The notes beneath the pieces are model-generated. The model did not search any database and had not been told where the DNA came from. It saw nothing but the letters and a program-made list of their open reading frames with translations. A program made the translations under genes and the position numbers. From Strix aluco (lineage: Eukaryota; Chordata; Aves; Strigiformes; Strigidae), in contig NC_133948.1 of assembly GCF_031877795.1 (NCBI RefSeq), forward strand, positions 15,020,948 to 15,084,947: a stretch of 64,000 nt of DNA. Direction: 5' to 3'. Shown here piece by piece: positions 20,401 through 32,400 of this stretch (its first letter is position 1; each line of letters begins with the position of its first letter).

Positions 20401-23400
20401 CACCCCAACTCACCCATCTTCCCATCCTCCACGAAGAGGATGTGCAGCGGGTACAGGGTGCTGAAGTAGAAGACGTCAATGTTGTTTTTCACCGCAACCT
20501 GGATGAAAGGACATGGGGACATCAACACCTCCTCCAACCTCAGCAGCCGAGTGGTTCCCAAAGTGAGCATCCCCCCCATCCCAGCAATCCCTCTTGAGCC
20601 AGGTGTCACCCAGCGAGCATCAGAGGCAAGAGACTGGCAGCTGCCCGATGGCTCCTGGCCTCTCCAGCTCCTTTCTCCACACGCCAGAGCGCTCTCGGAT
20701 GTCCCCAGGGCAGAGGGGAAACGGGGGAAGCTGCCGCGGCTGCACCCCCTCAGCCTTCTCTTCCAGCTCCCTCCTGGGAACCACAGCCCTGTCTCCAGCA
20801 TCTCCCCCGGCGTGGGACACTGCGAGCAGATGCTCAGCCACGGCTCGGCTCTGCTGCTGTCAACAAGGATCTTCCTCTAGAGAGGAAGCAGTCTGCCCGG
20901 AGCTGGATGTCAGACTGGAGTCAGACTGAGCTCCGACAGCAGAGATGATGAGCTGAGCCTTTCTTCTCGCCCGGTTCCTGCCATCACACCTCCCTCCAGC
21001 TCCCTCCTGAGGGAGCACACTCGCCCTGGGGCAGCCCCTGCCCCATCCCCAGCTCCCCAGGAGGGGAGACCCCCGGGCGTTCCCCACCTGGAGGTTGTTC
21101 AGAGGGTCCATCTTCATGACAGAGCCGACAGTGTTCAGCGGAAGGGAGATCTCCACGGACTGGTTGGGGGCAAGAGGCGCATGGACCTGGAGGGGAGCTG
21201 CTGGGGCCAGGCCGAAGCTGGGGGGACACCCGAGGAGGGCAGGGGGTCAAGGCAGGGGGCAGCAGATGATGGCAGAAGGCACTGCCCATCTGCTCCGGGC
21301 CAACCTTGGGACTCCCTCCCTTCCTCCACCCGGACCCCGGGAACACCCCAGCTCATCTTGCTGTCCCTGCACACTCCAAGACCCCACCCCTGGGCAGTAA
21401 CAGGTAGCCCCAGAGGTTCCCCCCCTTCCTCCTAAACAGACTCACACCCATTTTTAGTGTTCCTGCATCATTCCCTTGTTGTGTCCTTTTGAAGGAAAAG
21501 GAAGTGTCAGTTCACCAGGACAAACAACAGGACAGCTGTCAGACCGCCAAGGAACAGCCTCTTCAGTCAACTTCTTAGAGGCTTTGGTTTGATGATCATC
21601 ACCACCACAGCCATCAGAGAGAGAAGGGTCATCATGTGAGGCTGTTCCCAACCCTTGCAGCCATGTCACAGCCCCTTCCTCCCACCCTTTGCACGCAACC
21701 GCTCCCGCACTGAGCTCGGAGGTGTCAGGCAGCACCTTCACTGGTCGCTGCTGACGCAGCCCAGGAGGGATCTCACCTGTTGCGGTTGAACTGGATGGCG
21801 AAGTCGGACATGACCTGCAGGGCTTTGTTCGTTAGCACGAGGTCCATGGAGATGGAGCCCACCTGTCGGCTGAAGGTGCCGGAGATCTCCAGCCCCTTGG
21901 CTTTCATGGCAGGGAGCCACACCTGGGATAAGGAGACAAGAAATCCTTAGGGTTTTACCCAAAGTGAACCCTTTGGTACTCTCCAGCCTGGCAGAGCCAC
22001 GCAAGGGTGTTTGTAAACCTGTAGCATTTCACAGTCGGCAGAGGCACAGTCGCCCTCATCCCAGCCAGGGCTGCCGGATGCTGCTGCCGCCAAGTCCTCC
22101 AAACCTCACCCTGCACCCCAGGAAACAGCGCAGCCCCAAAACCAGAGACGGGACCTGGCAGATCCCTGCTCTGCCCTCTGCTCAGAGCTCCATGCCACCC
22201 GGGGGAACATGCATTTGACCCCTGCCCCACACCCCATGCCCAGGCAAGCGCTGTAACGTCCTCTCCACCTGCAAACCACCACCTTTGCTTGGCTTGCTAC
22301 CACGCCAGGAAAAGGGGGGTTCATCTTCCACCTCCCCCCAGGAGGCTCTGCAGTGTGGAGCAGGCACAGGGGGGGTCTCTGCCCCCCCTTAATGCCACAG
22401 CCCTGAGCTTCACCAGCAGCTCGGCTGTCCCACTCACCGTTTTGGGTGCCACATAGGATCCTGACAGGGTCCCCACCCCACCGGTGAGGTCGAAGAGGTC
22501 TCCCAGGCCGCTGCCGAGGGGTGCCCCCAGGGTCGCGGGCACCGCAGTGCTGGGCGCTGGTGCGAAGGTGCCGCCGCCACCCATCTGCAGGGGACAAGGG
22601 AGCGGGTTACGGGGGGCACCGCAGGGCGAGGGAGAGGAGGAAGAGGAAGATGCAGAGGGTGAGAGAGGGGTTCAGGCACGAGGGCACACTCACGGCAGGG
22701 CTGCCTCCCACATCGCTTCGCAGCTGCAAGAGAAGAAAGGGGCATCAGCAGGGGCAGGGGCCAGCGCGCCGAGGGCACAGGGGTCCCACAAAACACCCCA
22801 TCAAGGGCACTCTCTAAAAGCATCAGAGTGGGCTAGTGAGGGCCCAGAGTCGGTAGGGAGGGTCCAGCAGCTCCAGACCCCACGTGCCAGGAGCTGTTTG
22901 GGGGCCTGGCTGTCCCCAAAGGGAAGCGAGGTGTCACTGGGGCACTGAATGGGAGGGCTCGGGCTGCACGGGGGGAGCAGGGGCAGCCAGGGGTGGGCAC
23001 GGGTGCTGGGGCTACGCATGGTCGAGAGGGCTAAGAAAAGGGCTGATCCATACCCCTTCCGACTCGTCCCCCATCTCCAAGCAGAAGCGGGCAAGACGGA
23101 GAGAAGAGCCAGCCACATGCAGAGACAAGCCAGGAGAGAAGAGACGAAAAACAGAGAGAGAAAAGAAGGGAAGGAGGAAAGAAAGGTTAGTCCTGCTGCA
23201 CTGCCAACACGTCTGTGGCTGCCCTGGAGCCACGGGACAGAGCACGACCTGGGTCTCATCCCCGCACTCAGCACCAGCCCACTACCAAACCTGCGAGCCC
23301 ACAGAGAGCCAGGGAGCTCACGGACCAGGAGAGGCAGCAGGCGAAGAGCCAGCAACGCTGCCTCCCCTTGGGGGTATCTGCTGGGTTTTATGAGCAGTGG

Positions 23401-26400
23401 AGAAAACTCCAAGCTCCTTTCCTCTGGGGAGCTGGGACCATCACCGGGGCAGGCAGTCCCAGCTAGGCAGAGGTTTTCATCCCTCCTCATCCTGCGGGCA
23501 AACTGCTTCTTGGTTTGCACTCCTGGGAGGACAACGTGTCACCTCCACATCTCCCGGTGCAGGAGACACCCGTTAAAGCACCCCGTGGGCTGGGAGCGGG
23601 CATGTCTCTGCAACAGCTTGGGGCACATCCCTGTTTCATGCAGGTGTGGGGTTCAGAGGGGGCCCCAGGAAGAGCTGTCACCCCTGCAGCACAGTACAGA
23701 CAGTGGGAGCATCTACACAGACCTCAGGTACTGAGAGAAAAGGCGCTCAGGAGCACTAACCCCCTGCCCCGCTGCAGCCATCTGATGACAAGATAAATTA
23801 GGGTGCAGTGCCCCTCTGTCTTCACCAGCTGTAGAAGGAAAGGACTAGCCCAAACGTCTCTGGACAGGCAAATCCGTCCCGTCCCCAGGAGCTCCAGACA
23901 GGAGCCAGCATCAAACCCAGCACGATGCCACCAGGGTGTCGGGGAAGGAGTGCGCAGGGCTGTGACGTACCAGGCTGTCCAAGCCACCTCCGAGGAGGTC
24001 CACGGCGCCCATCTGCACGGAGGAGGTGGCGAGGGGAGGCCCGCTCACCGGCGGGCCCAGGTCCAGGTTCAGCAGGTCACCCAGCAGGTCACCCTGAGTG
24101 GGGATGACAGCCGGCTGCTCCGCCGCCTGCACACCCGAGGGGGCTGTGTCGGGGCTCTCGGCGCTCTCACTCCTAGAGGGAATGGCAAGGGAAAGACATG
24201 AGAGGCTGAGGAGCTCCGGCTGAGCCAACAGGTCCTGCTGGAGACACCAGTTCACCCAGCTGGGCTTTGCAGTGAGCGTTCAAGAGACACTCCATCCCGG
24301 CACGGCTCCCAACGCTTCAACACATTGAGATCACCTTCCACTTAGGTCTGAGATCACTCCTCAGCCTTGCAAGGACAGTATTGAATCCGTACAGCCCTGC
24401 TCCTACAGGCAAATCTCCCCTGGGGGAGGGGGAGCCTCAGCTCAGCTCCGAGCACAGCGGACACAGCCAGCTCTGCACGGTGCTGTGTGCAGCCACGGCA
24501 GCCCCTCGGTTCAGCATCCGACCTGCCCATCGCAGGGATCCAGTCGTGGAAGTCACTGCGTGGAGCAGGGAGTCACCCCGGAGATACTCACGAGCCCGTT
24601 CGCGGGGGCAAGCTCTTGTGCACGACCCCTCTGCTCCCCTCCACGAAGGCGCTGGGAGGTTTGTGATAGACGGAGGCCAGCGTCCCGATGTAGCAGATCA
24701 GCTCGTCCAGGAGCGTCGGCTCGATCAGGTCCGTCTCCTCGGAGATGAGGGGTTTCTCCGCCAGCACCACCTCCTTGGCGGCCACGGGGTCGGTGGAGAG
24801 CAGGCGCCAGTAGATGTAGCCACGGTCCCGCAGGTCGGGGTTGTCGGAGTCCTTCGGGAAGCACGGGGGGTTAGTGCCGAAACCGTCGGGCAGGGGAAGC
24901 TGCGGCTACTACAGAGCGACTCAGAGCATCTTGGCCCCATCTAAGTCTTGCTGTAGTATTAAGAGGGATTACGGGGATAAAAGTTAAAGCTCTTTATGTC
25001 ACACCTCTGCTGTACAGAGGCTACACTGCTTTGCTACACCAGCCTTAGCAGGGAAACAGCACATGTCCCCTGTGCTACAGGAGACTGTATCCTCACTCCC
25101 CAGGACTTTAGCTATCAGCTTTTCCAGAATTAAGCTCCAATTATCTGCCTCCTGCCACGGGCGCTGCATTACCAAGCCATTCCCGCTGCCTTGAGGGGGA
25201 TGGCGAAGCTCTTCCCTCGCGCAGGAGCCGTTACCCACCTGCGTGGCCAAGCTCAGCACCTGCTGCACCAGCTCCTGCGTCTCGGTGGGCTTCTTCAGAA
25301 ATAGCTTCACGATGGCCGTCAGCAGCTGCAGCTGGACCTGCGGGCAGAGGAGCAGGGTTCGGGACAGACAGATCACACCATTTTTGTGCAGCCAGGCCTG
25401 CAGCCCCTTTTCAAGCTGATTACAACACCCTCAGCCCAAAGCCACAGGCTGACACAGAGGTTACTGGGCAAGATCTTGGGACCAGGTTACATGGTCCCAC
25501 AAGGATGAAGGCCAGAGCATCCTCTGACTTTTATGAGGATAAGCAGCAGTGATTCACCTCCAACAGTCCCTTTAGACCTGAGACAGGGCAGATGGGATCA
25601 CGAGCTTTGTTATTTGCATTTATAGACCTTCCCCGTTCACCACGACTTAGTTTCACAGTGTTTTGCACAGCAGGGTTCTAAGAAGTTTCCACAGATGGAA
25701 ACCCCCGACAATTCCACAGGAAAACCACTGGCCTCAGCTGCCCTGGCAGAAGGGGGAGGCACAGTTCCCTCTGCTCGTTTCAGATGTCCGACTCCATTTT
25801 CCAGCTCCAAAAGGCTGATCCTGTCCTGCCACAGAGGAATGACCAGGGGACCACCTGGTTCCTCCCAACTATTAAGGAGGGAAAGGGACTTGGGACACCA
25901 CCAAGGTGGCATTTCATGGGCCACGTTCTACACCCAAAGCTGCTGTGGGACACCACTGCCCCAGGCACCTGCAAGAAAAACACCTTCACGATCCTGCTAG
26001 AGCAAATTGCTTTGTTACACTCTGATTAGCACAAGCTTTGTCACAGTGTCACCCCTCAACCAGCTGGTCCTACTGGCTGCCAGACACCCCCATCGCATGG
26101 GGGGCTGCCCCTGTCCCACCGCACCTGGGTGCTCTCATCATGGAAGCCCTCCAGGAAGCTCTCCAGCAGCTCGTCAGCGTTGTCGATCCGCTCGGCGTAC
26201 TCTCCCACGATCCAGATCATGGCAGCCCGGGCCTCGGGCTCGTCCAGGGAGTCGAGGTTCTCGCAAAGGGTGGCGATCACGCTCTCGTACCTTCCCGAGG
26301 ACACGGGTTCATTGAAAGCAAGAAACCCAAGTCCTAGCTCTGGTCTAACTCCAAACCACATCCCACCACCCTCAGCAGAACCAGGACATTGCTGAGGGCA

Positions 26401-29400
26401 TCAGCAAGAGCCCCTGCCACCTGCCTGGGCCTGTCCCCTCTCCTAGGGCTGTGGCACAGCGTGACACTGCCCACACTGATCCCTCCTCAGTCCCAGAGCA
26501 CACTCCCCTGTCCACCAGCCCTGCTGCTGAATTAACTTTTCAGCCCCACTCATCTGGTCTCCCTCCTGTCTGCAGCAGCCCTGAGTCGCTGGCTATTTGT
26601 GCAGAGTTCCTGTTTGTTACTAATTCAGTTCATTAGCATTTATTACCACTATTAGTACACGACTTCCTGATCACGCAGTTGCCTATTCATCCCGGCTCAG
26701 CTGGAACACTTCCCTCTCCACCATCAGAAGCGCTGAGTTAAGAGCCAGAGATGGTTTATGCTGCCGCAAAGGACATCAGAGTCTCTGGCAGCTCCTGTTC
26801 TTTTGGGTGTCTGGACCTGGGACAGCCACTGTGGGGCTGGGGATGTTCCCAGGGCTGGGACCAGCTTTCCTGCCCCCAGCTACCCTCTTGGGGCAGCACT
26901 GATCGGTGATCACTACCCTGACTGGCAAAAAACCCAAAACCAACTTCAGCACAGGGAGGCTCCAGGTGGCTTCAGCACTGACCAGCCCACCAGGAGGGAG
27001 CAGCAGCCCGTCCCTCACCCATGCCTGGGTCTTTGCAGGGTCCCCCCCAAGCACAGAGGGTGTCATCTAGGACCGGGCACATCCACCCAAGGCCCCAAGG
27101 CTCACGAGCAGCTGCCACACACTTGTTGGGGTACTTGCGGAAGATGTCCTTGATGACGACGATGGCCTCCTGCACCACGTAGTTGACTTTGGTCTGGATG
27201 AGGTCGAGCAGGGTGCTGACACAGCGCTCGGCTGATTGCTGTCGGAGGGACTCGGTCAGTCAAGCAGCGATCACAGAATCACACAGAATCATTCAGGTTG
27301 GAAAAGACCCTTGGGATCATCGAGTCCAACCCTCAGCCCGACTCTACAAAGTTCTCCCCTACCCCACATCCCCCCACAGCTCATCCAAACGACCCTTAAA
27401 CACACCCAGGGGTGGTGACTCCACCCCCTCCCTGGGCAGCCTATTCCACTCTCTGACCACTCTTTCTGGGAAAAGTTTTTTCCTCATGTCCAGTCTGAAC
27501 CTCCCCTGTTGCAGTTTAAAGCCGTTCCCTCTTGTTCTGTCACTAATCCCCTGTGAGAAGAGACCAGCGCCAACCTCTCTACAACGTCCTTTCAGGTAGT
27601 TGTAGAGTGTGATGAGGTCTCCCCTCAGCCTTCTCTTCCTAAAACTGAACAGTCCCAGCTAATGCTCTTATGTTCCCACCCCAAAGCCTCTGCTGCTCTG
27701 CCAACACCCCCTCTTTGCTGCCTTATCCCCTCCATACCTCCCTCAAACCCAACCTGGACCAGAATGGTGGACACACAAGTGTGGTCTCCCCTTCCCATCC
27801 AGGTCTGGTTCCTCCTCATCCCCCTTGCACGCTCACAGAGCCTCCTCTCCCTGCTCCCATGGGATGCATTTCAGGCCACTGGGTGCAGGAGCGCAGCAGC
27901 AAGCACAGACCTCAGCCTGCCGGGGCAGCAGCATCTTGTACCTTGCCTTAGTTTGGATCTGCAGAGCCACAGGGCTCAGCATTAGAGAGGGAAAACCAGA
28001 GCTAATGCCATGGCAATAAATCCCCTGGGAGAGGCCGGCTGGACTGCAGAGGGGAGGGATCGATCTAACGGCAGAGCCAGGCCAGCTCAGCTGCCGGTGG
28101 GAGGCAAACCCTGAGCCAGCTCCAGCACATCTCCTGCCTCTCACCAGTGCCCAGCTTGCCGGTGCCGAGCCGTTTGTCTCATGATTGAGGACGCTCTGCA
28201 GTAAACCCAGTGCAGCATCAGCTGCCTCAAAGCTACACCACCTTGCCTGTGAGCCTGCCTGCACCCGGGCCACAGCAAGGTTTTGAATAATCCCCTTCTT
28301 CAAATTACTCCTGAGGCCCTCGGTAAGGGATTAGCTCCCTCCCAGCCCCCAATGCAGTCCCTGAACAAGCCACTTGGCTCATCCACCGCATTAAGACATC
28401 AGGCACAGCTGCAGGCAGCTGGGTCTGCAACGGAGCACGGGGCAGGGCTCTGACAACAGCTCCAGTGCAAAGGGTTAAGGGGATGAAATACCCTCCTTAC
28501 CCCCAGAACTTTCCCCACGGAACAACTGTGGCTCATCCCCAGGCCCAGGAAGGCTCTAGCTCGTCGGGACGGTGTTAACTCCTGGGGTGAGATGATCTCC
28601 AGCTCATCCAACACGTGCTGGAGAGCGACGCCTTGCCTAACCACAGCTGCCAGTGGGACCGAAGCAATGCAGCCCTCACCTCCACCTTGATGGCACAGCG
28701 GCCGATGGCTCGAACCGCCTTCCTTACGAAATCCACGTCCACCTCCGTGGCGTACTCCTTCAGCTCCGCCAGCACCTGCCGGAGGGGACAAGACAGTGAG
28801 AGCCCAGCTCCAAGAGAAGCCACCAGAAAAGCAGGGCAGTGACCCAGCAGCAGCAGACCGGGTGGTATAGCTGCTCCTGTCCGCATCCTGCAAAGCCAGG
28901 TCTAGGATTTCTCGGGCAAATCCCCTCCCGGCGGGGCTGGAGCCCCCTGAATGCCCCCCTTGGTGCCCACCCAACAGAGTCTGGCAGACCCTGACCTGAG
29001 CAATGTTGGCCTGGGAAGCCAGGCGGATCATGATGTCCAGCTTCTCCAGTTTGACGTAGATGGGGTCGTTGTACTTCACAAAGAACACCTTCATCTCGTG
29101 CTTCAGGATCTCAGGCCTGGAGGACAATGAGGCAGTGATGAAGGCAGACACACGCTGCTTCGCTTTGACCACAAAGAGAAACCATGGTTTTCTCCAGAGC
29201 TTTCTGGACACCCAATACTACTATCAGATGATTTCTCTAGTGGCAGAAGCAAGATCTGAGCTCTGCTCCCACCTCCAGGCTCTGACCCTGACCAGGAAAC
29301 AAAGCGGTGCAGAAAGGGAGTTGTGCTCCCCAGAAAGCTGCGTGCCGGTCAGGAAATGGATGGGGATTCATTTGCCTGACCCTGCAGCCAGCTAATTCCC

Positions 29401-32400
29401 AGAGTCAGTGCTAATTCATTACTCCATTAGCCAGCTCCAAGCATGAATCATCACTCCCTGCTCAAGGCTAGTGAGGGCCTGAGGACACCAGAGACATAAG
29501 CTGAGGAAACCTGGATCTGGAGAGCGAGCAGCTCTGAGCCAGGAGGACGAGGCTCCTTGGCCACAAGCACAAGGTTTGGGGGTCCAAGATACTGTGATTA
29601 TCCCCCAGGACTCTGTCCCTGAGCTCCCCTTTGCTGGCGCACAGGGGACAGAGCACAACCTTGCCGCAAACGAAGACCAGATGCAAGGCAACAGGGGATG
29701 TTCGTCTTGCCAAGGTTGGAAGGGATGTCTTGCAGGGAGTAGGGATGAAAACCCAGACCCCAGGGCTAGGCTGGACCTTTCTCACCAGATCATCCTCTCT
29801 CTAAGCTGGGAAAGAGATAGGCCAGGTCCAGCTCCAAGGAGCCAACCTGCCTTCCACGTTCCTGCTCCCAGGGACACTAATTGCTTTCCACTTCTCCCAG
29901 AAATTGCTGCTATTTTTAATAGACAACCATGGCGATAACTGGTAGGACGACAAATCATCTGATCGGGGCTGTCACTGTGGAGCATGGCTCTCCAGCTGGC
30001 CAGTTCTGCTCGGGGCACACGTGTGGGGCCTCGGACACCTCCTGCCCACCAGCAATTTTAGATCAGCAAAGGGACAAAAGGACTCTCAGCACTTATTCAA
30101 AGAGGAAAACTGCGTAAAACAAGCTGGTATCAGAAAAGTTCCTCACTAGACATTTAATGACCAAAGTCTCAGCTTTTAGCATTTCCATCATTTGTTCCCC
30201 CAAATAAATAATAAATTAAAATAAAACCCTCCTGGAGATCCCAGCTTAGCTCCCTGCTCATTGCCTCACCTGACCCTCTGTGCTCAGCCCTTGAATTTTA
30301 AATAACAGAAGAAAAAACCCATACGAGGAGTTGTGTCAGCACTGTGTCTGACACTGCTGCAGTCAGAGGGTTTGACGCACTGGGAAACAGCACCTGTAGA
30401 GAAGAAGGAAAGCCCGAGCCAGGCTGTCCCCCCTGCCACGCCAGGGCACCCACCTTTTCTGCACAATGAGGTTGATGTTGCGGAGAGCCACATACTGCAG
30501 CTCGGGCTCTGCAGAGAGCAGGGTGACCAGCGGCGGGGCCAGCTTCTTTAGCAGCGTGCCATAATAATCCAGGTCCTTCGACAGCATCTCCATGAACTTC
30601 ATCAGCACCTTCACCGCCGAGAGCACCACCGCCGAGTTGGCGTGGGACAGCCGGGGCGTCACCCGCTCGCAAATGCTGGAGGTGTTGGGGGGTGAAAGGG
30701 AAGGAGAAGGGAAAGAAAACAATAACATCCTGTCTCCCTGCTTAAATATTGCTGCCAGTACTGATGAAGAAGAACAAGGCGCTGGCAGAGTTTGCAGCAG
30801 GACAGCTGAGTAGCATTCGAGACCTTCCCACGATGCTGAACTGGCTCTTAAAGGCCCTGATGAAGGTTATTTCCCAACCTCTGCCAAACCCTATTGCAGT
30901 GACCCCCTTTCAGAGCTCCCTAGTGCCTGTCGTCCCTTGCTGCACGGTAAGGCCACATTTTGAAGCAGCTTGAGAAGCACAATCCCTGTGCCAGCACAGG
31001 GACAGGGCTCGCCACAGGACCACGGCGGTCTCCAGATGGCTGTGCCCAAAGCACGGTGACCAGCAGATGCCCACTGTCCCACCTCCTGCAGCAGGATTCC
31101 GAGGGTCAGGAGGATGAAGATGCCTCTTAGAGGAGAAGGGGCAGCCTCAGGCCCTTCAGTCCATACCTGCCTGTCCCCCTCCCTGTTCCAGCCCCTCTCT
31201 GGCCAGTCTGTGGTGCCTCAAAGGCAGTGCTGCCCCAGCAGTCCCCAGAGTCTCCCTCACCTCTGGGCTTCCCGGTCATCCTTGGGCATGTAGTTTGCCA
31301 GGCAGTCCAGGATGAAGATCTGTCCCCACTCAGTGCACTCGTTCAGGGCCGTGAGCAGCTTGTTGATGGACTGGGGGTTGAGGTCCAGGAGGTTACTGCT
31401 TGGGTGAGACTCTGCTATTTCTGAGAGAGCCGCTACCGCATTGGCCACTACCTGCCAGAGGGGACAGGACACGTGTTTGGTGACACCAAATGTGGTTCAA
31501 CAGCCTGGGGGAAAACTGGTGCAAGCTGCACCCTCAGTATCGGCATCCCAGTGACATCTGGGCACCAGCTTCTCCTCCCCACCAGCTGATCCTCAGGAGA
31601 TGAGCAATCACCACCAGCACAGTCCCACCACCCACACCATATCTCCAACGGTTTGCACATGTTCAGCGGGAGTCAGCCTTGGCCCCATGCCCGGTGCAGA
31701 GGAACCTGCTCTCTCTCCCCTTCCCCGGGCAGCTCTGTGGAGCCCCAGCGCTTTCTGCAGCAGCTCCTGGGCTCACTGCTATGCCGCTGAAGAGCAGCAA
31801 AGGCTGGTGGAAGAGAAACGCTGGGAAAAGCAGGCTTTAAAGTTTCTCATGCCTGGGGAAAGGCAGGGAGACTAGTGCTGGCCAAAGCCCAGCTGCTAGG
31901 AAAGCCTCACCGGTGGCAAAAGCCACTGGCTGTGTGGTATCAGAGCTAAGCATCAGCTCCCCTCTGCCACCATCCCCTGCTCTGAGCTGGTTGGGGCAGC
32001 CTCCTCCCCACTGGGAACAGACTAATAATGCACTGGCAAGGAATCGGAGAAACCTTCCATCCAGGAAACAGAGTTACAGGGCAAGGAACACAGCCTGCAG
32101 CCCTCAGAAACAAGCTGTCCCCACAAATGGCCTGTTAAGCACCAAAAAGAGAGTGAATGGGAACACAGGAGGAATGGAGTCAGCGTGTGAAGATGGAGAG
32201 CATTTACTGCCATTCGGATGAAGAGAGGATCGAGAAGGCAAAAAATAATCACCATGGGGTTGGAGTCTGAGATGAGGTCTTTAAGGGTGTCCAGGAAGCC
32301 CTGGTCCTCCACCAGCTGGGCATTGATGTCGTGGAGCTTTGCCACGCAGACGGCTGCTGTCTTGCGCACGTAAGGGTCCTCGTCCTTCAGGCACTTCCGC

